Source: JALCOL01 sp022649665 (lineage in GTDB: Bacteria > Bacillota > Bacilli > Lactobacillales > Enterococcaceae). Taken from it: 64,000 nucleotides of DNA. The stretch lies in NCBI GenBank assembly GCA_030372335.1, contig JAUDCW010000006.1; one strand, given 5' to 3'. The notes beneath the pieces were generated by a model that saw only the letters and a program-made list of their open reading frames with translations, ran no database searches and was not told the origin of the DNA. Shown piece after piece: positions 8,716 through 16,941 of this stretch; position 1 is the first letter of the stretch; each line of letters opens with the position of its first letter. The position numbers and the translations under genes were made by a program.

Positions 8716-9816
8716 CTAATCTTCCTCCATGATTTCTTTCAGGCGCCGAATGATTTTATCCATCTCTTCTTGATCGAGCGAACGAATATCGAACTCGATG
8801 ATCCCGTTGTTCGCTTGATATTCGCGCGTGTAGATCGCCGGGCTTTTTTCTTTCAGCCGGCAGATCACTTCTTTCGCGCTTTTCGCACCGCTTACACGAA
8901 CACTTGCCCGGTAGATCGCCCGGCCTGCACTATCTTGAACAGTTTGCGCTTTCAAATGGTCGATCTCGTTCAGCGCCGCAACAAACGGTGTCAAGCGCTC
9001 CAACATCGCACTCCCCGCTTCTGGGCCATGCGCGAGATAATCTTCGACAGCTTGTGCAAATCCTAGAATATTGTCTTTGCCGATCTTCATCGCACGGCCG
9101 ATCCCTTTGCTTTGAAGGCGGACCCACTCGACCAGTTCTTTTTTGCCGATCACCATTCCGGCACTTGGGCCTTCGATCGCTTTGGCGCCGCTGTAGATCA
9201 CCAAATCCGCGCCCATTTCGCTATATTTGCACAAATCTTCTTCGGCCGCAGCGTCGACGATCAGCGGCAGCTGATGGCGATGAGCTGCTTCAGCCGCTTC
9301 TTGGACAGTCAGCATCAACTTTTGGACAGTATGGTGGCTCTTGATATAAAGCACCGCGGCCGTCTCGTCGGTGATCATCATTTCGATATGCTCCGGTGTG
9401 CACATATTGGCGTATCCCGCTTCGACGACTTGGCCGCCGCCTTCAGCGACCATGATCTCGACAGCAGTCCCATAATCGACATTGTGCCCTTTCGGCAAAA
9501 TGATTTCACGCTTGGTGATGCGTTTCGTATACGGGTGATACGTATGGAACAAACTACCGCGACCGATCACTGCTGCGACACTTTGGGCGATCCCCGCCGA
9601 AGCAGAAGCGACGATCTGCACATCATCGACGTGCAGCAAATTTGCCAAATACTTTCCGGTCTGAATGCTGAGTTCGCTCATTTCAAAAAAATGCTGCCCG
9701 CCGAATTTTTGCGCCGCTAAGACGCTCTCTGAAACTTTGGAAACGCCCAAGATCGTCATGCGTCCCGAGGCATTGATCACTTCCCGCAGGCCGAACTTTT
9801 CCAAACTAATTGTCAT
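8716..9816 (-). CDS. dgaE: DgaE-like PLP enzyme (SelA-related ammonia-lyase family)
   Basis: A 366-residue fold-type I PLP enzyme related to SelA. The probable PLP lysine is in YSGAKAIEGPSAGMVIGKK (about residues 210-228). The Salmonella homologue DgaE converts D-glucosaminate-6-phosphate to 2-keto-3-deoxygluconate-6-phosphate and ammonia. Paired with the DgaF-like aldolase here, the same two-step route to pyruvate and GAP is likely, though the exact substrate is inferred. It overlaps the upstream amidohydrolase gene by 11 bp and is followed by dgaF after one base. Confidence 0.82.
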   Translation of the reverse strand: MTISLEKFGLREVINASGRMTILGVSKVSESVLAAQKFGGQHFFEMSELSIQTGKYLANLLHVDDVQIVASASAGIAQSVAAVIGRGSLFHTYHPYTKRITKREIILPKGHNVDYGTAVEIMVAEGGGQVVEAGYANMCTPEHIEMMITDETAAVLYIKSHHTVQKLMLTVQEAAEAAHRHQLPLIVDAAAEEDLCKYSEMGADLVIYSGAKAIEGPSAGMVIGKKELVEWVRLQSKGIGRAMKIGKDNILGFAQAVEDYLAHGPEAGSAMLERLTPFVAALNEIDHLKAQTVQDSAGRAIYRASVRVSGAKSAKEVICRLKEKSPAIYTREYQANNGIIEFDIRSLDQEEMDKIIRRLKEIMEED

Positions 9817-10912
9817 ATACCATTCCTCCTATGATCGTTTTGAATGGCACGATCTGCGTCTGTGTCGTCCGCGTATTGCCGTTTGAGTCAGTAAGCAGTT
9901 TTTCATCTTCTTCCAGCCGGAAGAGCGTCAGATCCGCATCAAACTTTGTCTCGATCCGTCCTTTGCGCGCCAAATTAAAATTCTGCGCAGGGACCCGCGT
10001 GACTTGATCGATGATCTCTTCCCACGAATAACCAATCACATTCAGCTTTTCCATCGTCGTCGCCAAATCATAGACAGGTCCATTTTCACGGTTGCGGTGA
10101 TAAATATCGGTACTGATCGACGTTGATCGCAGTCCTTCTTTGCGTGCTGTTTCTGCGACATCGAAATTAAAACTGTCGGTCCCGTGACCGATATCAAATA
10201 CAATGCCTTTTTGATAAGCCGGCCAGATGAACTCTTTGATCTTGCCGCTTGCCCGGTCCAGGATCCCGTTCGCTTTGCCGTTGAAGCAGTGGGTCAAAAC
10301 GTCCCCCTGCTCCAAAAGATCCAGAACTTCTGCCAATTCCGGCGGTGCCGAGCCGATATGGACCATCAGCGGCAATCCGCCGTTTTCCCGCTGGATCGTT
10401 TTGGCAAGCGTCAGCGGCGTGATCCCGTTGTTGCCGATCACCGTCTTGCTCATGCGGGCTTTGATCCCAACGATAAAATCTGGATATTTTTCGAGCGCTT
10501 CTTTGACTGAATCACTATTGACCTGCGTAAGGTCCGCCAATTCATCCTGCGTGACGATCCCTTCTTTGGAGATATTCAAGAGTGCGAAGACATTTGTTTT
10601 CGCTTGTTGGGCTAAAGCATAAAAGTCGCCGATATTTTCCGCACCGGTGCTGCCGGCATCGATCACCGTCGTAACACCAGCCGCTGCCCCGATCTGATCG
10701 GGAAAATCATAATACAGCTCCATCTTTTCATAGCAATGGACATGGTCATCGATCCAGCCGGGTGAAAGATACGCGTCATTTTTCAAATCGATCACTTTTT
10801 CAGCCGGCTCGTTGATTTCACCGGCGACCAGCGCGATCTTTCCGTCTTGGACCGCGAGTTCGATCACTTCGCCGGTAATCAGTTTTGCGTTTTTGATCAC
10901 TAATTCATACAT
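9806..10912 (-). CDS. Amidohydrolase/deacetylase of the dihydroorotase-like superfamily (EF_0837 type)
   Basis: A 368-residue amidohydrolase. The metal motif HxH is at DDHVHCYEK (about residues 55-63), a lysine in GIKARMSK may be the carbamylated ligand, and later metal histidines are in MVHIG and THCFNG. It matches the TIGR03583 group (from memory) that always lies beside DgaE/DgaF-like enzymes. The likely role is removal of an acyl or carbamoyl group from an amino-sugar-acid precursor before the PLP lyase acts (inference from context). It follows the DUF4310 membrane gene by about 33 bp and overlaps dgaE by 11 bp. Confidence 0.82.
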   Translation of the reverse strand: MYELVIKNAKLITGEVIELAVQDGKIALVAGEINEPAEKVIDLKNDAYLSPGWIDDHVHCYEKMELYYDFPDQIGAAAGVTTVIDAGSTGAENIGDFYALAQQAKTNVFALLNISKEGIVTQDELADLTQVNSDSVKEALEKYPDFIVGIKARMSKTVIGNNGITPLTLAKTIQRENGGLPLMVHIGSAPPELAEVLDLLEQGDVLTHCFNGKANGILDRASGKIKEFIWPAYQKGIVFDIGHGTDSFNFDVAETARKEGLRSTSISTDIYHRNRENGPVYDLATTMEKLNVIGYSWEEIIDQVTRVPAQNFNLARKGRIETKFDADLTLFRLEEDEKLLTDSNGNTRTTQTQIVPFKTIIGGMVYDN

Positions 10913-10945
10913 CTGTTTCCCTGCTTTCTGTCTTTTTCAGGCCGC

Positions 10946-11638
10946 TTACTTCAAAGCCACTGGGAAGATCGCGCCCAAGATCATCGCGCCGAGGATCGCG
11001 CCGCCGGCGATCGGTTTTTTCCAGAGGTAGAAGACGATCGCCCCGAGTGTTGCCCCGATCCCGATCGGAATCGAAGCTGCACAAGCACTCAAAATGATCA
11101 GTGGTCCTAAAAAGCGGCCGGATGAGTTGCCGGCGCCCATCATGACATCTGCGCCAAATGTTGAATTCGATTGGTTGATCGTAAATTTACGGATCAAGAT
11201 GATCACGCCGCCGACAAGCAGCCCCAAAATCGCACCTGTCAAAAGTGCCAGCGGGAAATTTTTGATCGGCGCGGTGATCCCCATGCTCAAGAAAATCGCC
11301 GGGATGCCGATCCCGATCCCGGTCAAGATCGAACCGCCCAAGTCCAAGATCCCGACAAGCGAACCTTCCAAGATCCGTGCAAACAGGAAGCTCGCACCAA
11401 ATGCTGCAGCCGCCCCGTATGAGCCGCCGTCAAGTCCCGCTTTCAGCATCGCAACGATCGACACTTCATTGAAAGCGCCGACACCGTAGACAACGTACAT
11501 ATGCGTGCCGGCGAAAACAGCCGCTGCCATCAGTCCGACGATGATCGGAAACGACCAGTCAGCGAACCAAAAGCTTTTCTGTTTCATTTCTTCTAAGACT
11601 TCTGTCTGTTCTTGTTCCCATTCTTGTTTGTTTTCCAT
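10946..11638 (-). CDS. DUF4310 family membrane protein (transport partner 2)
   Basis: A 230-residue membrane protein with a charged N-terminal 25 residues and about seven hydrophobic, Gly-rich segments from residue 28 on. It fits DUF4310 (TIGR03579, EF_0833, from memory). It is always found with DUF4311 and DUF4312 and recalls PTS EIID/EIIC proteins in topology but has no visible PTS phosphorylation site. An AGGAGGAG site precedes its ATG. The most plausible role is half of a transporter for the substrate degraded by DgaE/DgaF; no experiment is known to me. Confidence 0.82.
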   Translation of the reverse strand: MENKQEWEQEQTEVLEEMKQKSFWFADWSFPIIVGLMAAAVFAGTHMYVVYGVGAFNEVSIVAMLKAGLDGGSYGAAAAFGASFLFARILEGSLVGILDLGGSILTGIGIGIPAIFLSMGITAPIKNFPLALLTGAILGLLVGGVIILIRKFTINQSNSTFGADVMMGAGNSSGRFLGPLIILSACAASIPIGIGATLGAIVFYLWKKPIAGGAILGAMILGAIFPVALK

Positions 11639-11649
11639 CGTGCTCCTCC

Positions 11650-12429
11650 TTATTTCACCGTAAAGACGTCATGAAGTCCCTTCAGCCAATGCGGGATATT
11701 CAAACGGAAGCTTTCGAGCGTCTGCAGATCGAAGCCGCGGAAAAATGCGCTGAAAACGAACAAAAGAATGATCGCGACCATCATGATCTTCGTGACTTTC
11801 GTCCAGCCCAGCTCGTCGACGCCTTTTCCGATCAAGATCCCCAAAACGACGCCTGGAACGGCGTTTCCCATAATAAGTTGTGCGATCCCGCCAAACAGCG
11901 TCCCCCAGAAACCCGTCCGTTTGCCAGCATCGATCGCTGCCAGCCAAAAAAGGACCGGCATCACGGTATTGATCAGGATCGTTGCCGCAGGAACCAGTAC
12001 GGCGACGGCGGTAACTTGGAGCGCTTGCGGGATTGCGGCCGCTGTTGAATTCAGGAATGTGACTGTGACCGCGCCGATGATCGCGCCGGCGATCCCCATT
12101 TTTTTTGGATCATGCATCGTCTTGCCGACGTCTTTATTTCTGAGCAGCAGCGCCGCCGCTGCCCAGTTCGGGATCACGCGGTGCGTCACGTCCTGCGTAA
12201 ATGCCCCGGCACCGACTGCTGAAGCCCATGCATTGAAGAAAAATCCCAAGCCGAATGAAAAGTGCGAAGCCGGGTCGCCCATGCAGGCGTTCATTTCCCC
12301 GAGCGTCCGAAACGCGCCTAAACCTTGCGTGCTCGGCGCATGGAACATTCTGGCAGCCCCGGCCCCGGCAGCGAATCCCAAAAGTCCGCCGATGATCAGT
12401 GATTTGATTAAAATAATGACAAACTCCAC
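11650..12429 (-). CDS. DUF4311 family membrane protein (transport partner 1)
   Basis: A 259-residue polytopic protein with about seven to eight hydrophobic segments, rich in Gly and Ala, fitting DUF4311 (TIGR03580, EF_0832, from memory). The start is a GTG at 12429 preceded by AAGGGGG. It lies 11 bp upstream of the DUF4310 gene and 12 bp after DUF4312. The pair resembles the membrane pair of a mannose-type PTS in layout, but no EIIA/EIIB enzymes are next to it. A transport role is inferred from context only. Confidence 0.82.
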   Translation of the reverse strand: MEFVIILIKSLIIGGLLGFAAGAGAARMFHAPSTQGLGAFRTLGEMNACMGDPASHFSFGLGFFFNAWASAVGAGAFTQDVTHRVIPNWAAAALLLRNKDVGKTMHDPKKMGIAGAIIGAVTVTFLNSTAAAIPQALQVTAVAVLVPAATILINTVMPVLFWLAAIDAGKRTGFWGTLFGGIAQLIMGNAVPGVVLGILIGKGVDELGWTKVTKIMMVAIILLFVFSAFFRGFDLQTLESFRLNIPHWLKGLHDVFTVK

Positions 12430-12441
12430 TTTATTTCCCCC

Positions 12442-12795
12442 TTATCCCTTTTTTGACAAAAACGGCAGCGCAACTCCCTGGGGATCATTGATCGTTTCTT
12501 CTAGAAAGTTGATTTGATCCATTTTGATTTGTGTGATCGCTACCGTAACTTCTAATTTTACGCGGTAAACGCTCCGCTTCCGCGGCAAAAATAAGAAGAG
12601 AAAGCGTTCCGTATACGTTTGCGCTTTGGCGGAGACCACCTGAACACTGACCGGTGTGATCTGCAGCATGACGTCTTCGTTTTTTTCCATGACTTGCTTT
12701 TGGATCGTACTCAGCGCGCTGGCAAAGGCACTTTGCTTCGTATCTCCTTTTCCCGAGACGATGAGTGTTTTGGTAATGTTCTCTGTTGCATTCAT
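12442..12795 (-). CDS. DUF4312 family small protein
   Basis: A 117-residue soluble protein fitting DUF4312 (TIGR03578, EF_0831, from memory). It is predicted alpha/beta, begins MNATENITKTLIVSGKGDTKQSAFA, and has no signal peptide or membrane segment. It lies between the SFCGS protein (18 bp away) and the DUF4311 gene (12 bp away), with a GGAGGAG site. It probably works with the membrane pair; function unknown. Confidence 0.8.
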   Translation of the reverse strand: MNATENITKTLIVSGKGDTKQSAFASALSTIQKQVMEKNEDVMLQITPVSVQVVSAKAQTYTERFLFLFLPRKRSVYRVKLEVTVAITQIKMDQINFLEETINDPQGVALPFLSKKG

Positions 12796-12813
12796 GCGGT
12801 CTCCTCCTGACGC

Positions 12814-13170
12814 TTATTCGCCGTATTTTTTGATAAATTCTTCTGTCAGCCGTTTGCCCAGTTCTTCTTGATCCATGAAACCGAAGCCCAGCACAGTTTT
12901 GCCGTCTTTGATAGCCGTCAGCCCTTCTTCGACGGAACGCATCCCGTGACGCTCCGGATAGCCATATTTCGTTGCTGCCGTCAACGCTCCGGCGCCGCCG
13001 CTGCCGCAAAATGAGATCCCCATGTCAGCCTGCTCCTTTTGCATTACATCCCCCAAACGCATATCCGCGCCCATTCCTGGAACGACAACTGCTCGTCCGC
13101 CGGCTGCTTCCACGCCTTTTGCCACATTTTGTCCTTTGCCCATCCGATCTGCAATCACTACTGTAATCAT
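12814..13170 (-). CDS. Glycine-rich SFCGS family protein
   Basis: A 118-residue protein containing the name-giving motif SFCGSGGAG (residues about 55-63) of TIGR03577 (EF_0830 type, from memory). I chose the ATG at 13170 (MITVVIADRMGKGQNV) because GGAGGAG lies just upstream; an in-frame ATG ten codons earlier has no such site. The Gly-rich motif with a conserved Cys and the Rossmann-like start recall a phosphate-binding or EIIB-like domain, so it might be the cytosolic energiser or sensor of the DUF4310/4311 transporter (speculative). Confidence 0.8.
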   Translation of the reverse strand: MITVVIADRMGKGQNVAKGVEAAGGRAVVVPGMGADMRLGDVMQKEQADMGISFCGSGGAGALTAATKYGYPERHGMRSVEEGLTAIKDGKTVLGFGFMDQEELGKRLTEEFIKKYGE

Positions 13171-13196
13171 GTTGGTCTCCTCCTGGTTTTTGTTTT

Positions 13197-13529
13197 TCAA
13201 TTCATTTTCGCCGTTTCAAAATGGACCGATAGAACATAACTTTCATCCTCTGTCAGGTTGCCGATCTCGTTTACGACTTCGCGTGCGATTCCAATCGCTT
13301 CTGGTGAAACTTCGCTGAAGAGCTCGGGATCGACGCCGCTCATCTTTTCACCGCGCTCAGCCCGTTCGACCATTTCATTCAAATGATTGATCAAGACCGT
13401 CCACTGCAGCTCGGTCGGCGTGATCTGTGCAGCGTCCATCTTTTCTTCGACCGCCTTCATGACGGCTGTTAATTTTTCCTTGTCGCGGCTTTTCGAAATA
13501 ATGGCTTGAGCGTCGTCTGATAATCTCAT
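13197..13529 (-). CDS. PRD-domain small protein (EF_0829 type)
   Basis: A 110-residue single-PRD protein of the TIGR03582 group (from memory), containing the PRD-like stretch QWTVLINHLNEMVERAERGE with the conserved His at about residue 49. PRDs are normally phosphorylated by HPr or EIIB on histidine; a free-standing PRD is unusual. It sits between the BglG-type regulator (3 bp gap) and the SFCGS gene. It may sense flux through the operon (inference). Confidence 0.78.
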   Translation of the reverse strand: MRLSDDAQAIISKSRDKEKLTAVMKAVEEKMDAAQITPTELQWTVLINHLNEMVERAERGEKMSGVDPELFSEVSPEAIGIAREVVNEIGNLTEDESYVLSVHFETAKMN

Positions 13530-13532
13530 ATT

Positions 13533-15383
13533 TCAAGCTCCCTCCTGTATATAAATCAATAATGCCGAGATCTCTGCTCGGTTGATCGCCAGCTCACTCT
13601 CGGCGAACAGCGCTTCGATCTTTTCGACCAGCTCCGCTTCTGCCAGCAGTGTATCAGCGGCTACATTGCCTTCATTTTCATACTGCTGAGCAAAAGTGAT
13701 GCGGTGGACCATCAAGAAAACATGCAGCAGGAAGGCTTCCTGGTAATGCCGTTCCAATCGGCCTTCAAATACTTTTTTCAGCTCTTCGTAAATCACATAT
13801 CCTTTGACGATCACGTCGCGGCTTCGCGCTTCGATGCTTTGTGCGTCGCTGCTTGTCTTGCGCGGGACGAGCAGCGGCTTGCGGCCAACTTGCGCCGCGA
13901 TTTTATTGACTGTCTCTTTGATCTGCGCCATGTCTTCCGGAGTCGGCAGCGGATGGACTTTGATGACGGGCCGTTTACGTTCTTCCAGCGGAAAAATGCT
14001 GATCACCAGATCCGGATCTTTTTGTGCGATCACTTCTTGTGCGTTCAAAACAGAAGCAAAACTTGCGATCTCGATATTATTTACTTCTTCGCTGATCCGC
14101 TGCTGGATCAGATTAGTGACCCCCAGACCGGTCGAACAGACGTAAACGACGCGAACAGCCCCTTTTTCCTGCTGCTTTTCATACGAAACGAGAAAATGAA
14201 GCGCGATGTACGCAATAAAAGAATCGTTGATCAAAAGCGCTGAACCATCAATATTTTTGGCACTCGTCTGCTTGATCGCAGCAAACAGCTTTGGATACTT
14301 CGCTTTGATATCGTCTGAGAAAGGATTGTATTCATTGATGAATTTCTGCTTGCGCGAAAGCCGCAAGGACAAATGTGCGAACAAGTTGGTCGCCAGCTGA
14401 GTATCTTTGACAAACGGCAGCTCCATGGCGCAGCTGACATCTTCGATCAAACGGCGCGTCAGGTGCAAAACATCTTGTTCATCGTTTTTTTCAAAAGCAT
14501 CACTGTAAATATACAAATATTCGTCTTCCAAAAGCGGCAGCTCGAAGCGTTCGAAAAGCGCTTTCATTAATAAGAAAGGCAATTCATTTTGTTCGGACAA
14601 GAGCGCCTGATTCGCCAAGAGCTTGTAGCGGTCCATCGTAAAACCGTTTTTCATCCGTGCCGCCGAGATCGCGACTCGGAGCGTCATCGCCAGAATCTCT
14701 GCATAATTGAATTCTTCCAGCTTCCGGCAGGCCAGCAGGTTCCCCATTTCCTGCAAGACCTCGTCATAAAGCGCTTGAAACTCATGATTGACTGCTGCAA
14801 AATACTGCTGCGGCTTCGCGGTATTCAGCAGGCAGGCCATGATCTGATAAATATCGTATTCGGTAAAATTTTTCTGACAAACTTTTTCCATCGCCAAGCG
14901 CAGCATTTTTTCCGGGCCTTTGATCAAAAATCCTTGGCGATTTTGGCGGTCCAACCGCAGCTGATGGCGCAGCAGGTGTTTTTCTAAATGATCCAAATCA
15001 CTCAAAACGGTATTTTTGCTCACTTCGAGCTGAGCAGCCAATGCTTTCGAAGTCACATGTTCATTGGTCAAAAGCAGGATCAAAAACAAGCGGCTCAGAC
15101 GCATTTTTTGATCCGGATAAAGCTCAAAACGTTCGGTGTCCATCAACTCATTTTTCAGCTCCAGCCTGCGAGAATCGCTGAGATCCAGCCAGATCCCTTT
15201 ACTTCGGCGGCTAGAGAGCATTTGGTCCCGTTCCTTCAGCCAAGCGCGAATGTGATCAAGATCATATTTGACAGTGCGAATGCTGACAGCGTGTGTTTCG
15301 GCAAGTTCCCTGGTCGTCAGGCTCTCTTCCGTATCCAACAATTGCAAAAGGACTTTGATTTCCCTTTTGGAGAGCTGCTGCAT
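13533..15383 (-). CDS. BglG/MtlR-type PRD transcriptional regulator
   Basis: A 616-residue regulator: N-terminal helix-turn-helix (SLTTRELAETHAVSIRTVKYDL region), second HTH at about 85-140, two PRD domains at about 180-390, and a GatB/EIIB-like domain with the Cys motif VYVCSTGLGVTN at about residues 405-416. There is a further C-terminal helical region but no clear EIIA. The ATG at 15383 is chosen for the AAGGGG site at 8-base spacing. It is the first gene of the operon and most likely its activator, with activity set by phosphorylation. A perfect palindrome lies upstream of its promoter. Confidence 0.85.
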   Translation of the reverse strand: MQQLSKREIKVLLQLLDTEESLTTRELAETHAVSIRTVKYDLDHIRAWLKERDQMLSSRRSKGIWLDLSDSRRLELKNELMDTERFELYPDQKMRLSRLFLILLLTNEHVTSKALAAQLEVSKNTVLSDLDHLEKHLLRHQLRLDRQNRQGFLIKGPEKMLRLAMEKVCQKNFTEYDIYQIMACLLNTAKPQQYFAAVNHEFQALYDEVLQEMGNLLACRKLEEFNYAEILAMTLRVAISAARMKNGFTMDRYKLLANQALLSEQNELPFLLMKALFERFELPLLEDEYLYIYSDAFEKNDEQDVLHLTRRLIEDVSCAMELPFVKDTQLATNLFAHLSLRLSRKQKFINEYNPFSDDIKAKYPKLFAAIKQTSAKNIDGSALLINDSFIAYIALHFLVSYEKQQEKGAVRVVYVCSTGLGVTNLIQQRISEEVNNIEIASFASVLNAQEVIAQKDPDLVISIFPLEERKRPVIKVHPLPTPEDMAQIKETVNKIAAQVGRKPLLVPRKTSSDAQSIEARSRDVIVKGYVIYEELKKVFEGRLERHYQEAFLLHVFLMVHRITFAQQYENEGNVAADTLLAEAELVEKIEALFAESELAINRAEISALLIYIQEGA

Positions 15384-15405
15384 GATCATCACCCCTTACA
15401 ATCTC

Positions 15406-15433
15406 ATTATAAAACCGTTTTGCATGATAACAA
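15406..15433 (-). promoter_or_regulatory. Sigma-A promoter of the PRD-regulated operon
   Basis: TTGTTA (15433-15428) and TATAAT (15411-15406) on the minus strand, spacer 16 bp, about 23 bp before the regulator start. Confidence 0.6.
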
Positions 15434-15443
15434 TACAAAATGA

Positions 15444-15463
15444 TTGCACTAAAATTAGTGCAA
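15444..15463. promoter_or_regulatory. Perfect palindrome, candidate operator
   Basis: Nine-base arms TTGCACTAA and TTAGTGCAA flank a central AA. It lies just upstream of the -35 box of the PRD operon, where an activator would bind. The PRD regulator is the natural candidate (inference). Confidence 0.55.
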
Positions 15464-15675
15464 CCGCTGATAAATGAGAGATTTTTCCGGTCAGTAAAAA
15501 GAAGTGTCTTTCATGCGCCGGTGTTCCGCTAAAAAAACACTTGTTAGCGGCCGCGGGCACCATATTCACTTAGAATCGCTAATTCACACGATTTTGCACT
15601 ATGTATAAAATGAGATGATTCATCATTTGTTTTTCATTTTCATATTTATTTTTTGTTCTTTAATTTTCTCTTAAT

Positions 15676-15712
15676 AAAAAAACTTGGAAGAATGAAATCT
15701 TCCAAGTTTTTT
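15676..15712. terminator. Intrinsic terminator downstream of the Eis-like gene
   Basis: Arms AACTTGGAAGA (15681-15691) and its complement (15698-15708), flanked by an A-run and a T-run, so it can act in both directions. Confidence 0.85.
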
Positions 15713-15762
15713 GATATAACATATTTTTTTTATTAAATAAACTTCTTGTTTTTAAAACAGCG

Positions 15763-16941
15763 CTAATCAAGCGGCAAAAGCTGCGGCGCTTTGCGCGGCA
15801 GGACTGCTTCCAGATCAAGCTGCTTTTGCGTCAAAAGTTCCATCCGCCCGAATCCGCTGATGTCGGACACTTTGCGAAATCCCAGCAAGATCTGGGTCCA
15901 GCGGCCGATATTCGCCGAAAAATCCGGCGTCCCCTCTGTCCCGCGGACTCGTTTGAGCGTTGGGAAACCGCGTTCGACTTCCAGCTGCCACAAACCAGCA
16001 TTCCAAGAAGCATTCGGATCGATCACCTCCAGCAGGAAACTGGCATCATGCCCGCTTCGAAACGGATATTTGCGGATAAATGTTTCAAAATCAACGATCC
16101 GCGCCATCGCTCCCGGCAGGATCCGAACATCGATGCTATTCTCATCCAGCAGATAGGCGTGGTTTTGCGGATCCGCGGATAAATAGCGGAATTTCTCAAA
16201 GGAAGAGCGGTGGCTGGTAATGAAGCGGCTGAGCGCCCGAAATGCTTGCGGGCTTTCATAAAGCCATTCATGGACTGAAAAGAGCGGCCCGCTGCCGGAA
16301 TAGATCACATATCCTTCCGCCTGGCCGGCTTCATTCAGATAAACCGCATAATCCCACACGCGGTTACGATTGGCTAAATAATACCACCACCATTCGGGGC
16401 GCACGACCGCTCCCAAATGATTGGCCGCATGGTGCGCGTGGAGCGGCTTCATCAAGGGGAGCGCCGCCGAAAAGCTGATCCGCTTGACACGCCCTGCTTC
16501 TTTCAGATACTCCGGAAATTCAGCGGGGGTCATCGTATACTGGATCTCTTCAAATGCCTGCTCAAACCCGAATTCGCGATAAAAGTGGTAAGAATGCGGC
16601 CGCAAATAGGCGATCGCCATTTTTTGCTGGTGCATTTGCGCCAAAAGATGCATGATCAAGCGATCAGCGAATCCTTCTCCGCGATATTCCGGGAAAGTGC
16701 TCATTTCGCTGATTTTGCCGAGTGCATATTTCGTGCCGTAAAAATTCATCGACAGCGGCGTCAAAAAAGCCTGTGAAGCCAGCTCATTCTCCGCTAAGAT
16801 TCCGTAAACTTGCGAATGGTCCATCAGCGAAACGAACTCCTCGCGGTGCTCGACTGTCATTTTTTGGTTGAATGCGTAGACGGCCAAATGGTACATCGCC
16901 TCTTCCATCGAGGCATCAAGACGTTTCATCGTCGTTTTCAT
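15763..16941 (-). CDS. Eis-like GNAT N-acetyltransferase with SCP2 domain
   Basis: A 392-residue protein with a tandem GNAT fold: the acetyl-CoA loop is seen in FPEYRGEGFADRLI (about residues 82-96), then a second GNAT-like part, then a C-terminal sterol-carrier-like domain ending in LLGFRKVSDISGFGR. This layout is that of Eis/DUF4111-type acetyltransferases, which acetylate amines such as aminoglycosides or peptides; the substrate here is unknown. The ATG at 16941 has AGGGAG six bases upstream and overlaps the end of the sce7725-like gene by 26 bp. A second relative is at 49352-50566. Confidence 0.83.
   Translation of the reverse strand: MKTTMKRLDASMEEAMYHLAVYAFNQKMTVEHREEFVSLMDHSQVYGILAENELASQAFLTPLSMNFYGTKYALGKISEMSTFPEYRGEGFADRLIMHLLAQMHQQKMAIAYLRPHSYHFYREFGFEQAFEEIQYTMTPAEFPEYLKEAGRVKRISFSAALPLMKPLHAHHAANHLGAVVRPEWWWYYLANRNRVWDYAVYLNEAGQAEGYVIYSGSGPLFSVHEWLYESPQAFRALSRFITSHRSSFEKFRYLSADPQNHAYLLDENSIDVRILPGAMARIVDFETFIRKYPFRSGHDASFLLEVIDPNASWNAGLWQLEVERGFPTLKRVRGTEGTPDFSANIGRWTQILLGFRKVSDISGFGRMELLTQKQLDLEAVLPRKAPQLLPLD

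Larger units (their letters stand above)
15384..15762. other. Regulatory intergenic region upstream of the PRD operon
   Basis: About 380 bp without a gene. It holds the operon promoter, a 20-bp palindrome, a hairpin with arms CCGCTAA (15526-15532) and TTAGCGG (15544-15550), an AT-rich stretch, and a terminator for the Eis-like gene on the right. I see no small gene in it. Confidence 0.7.
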
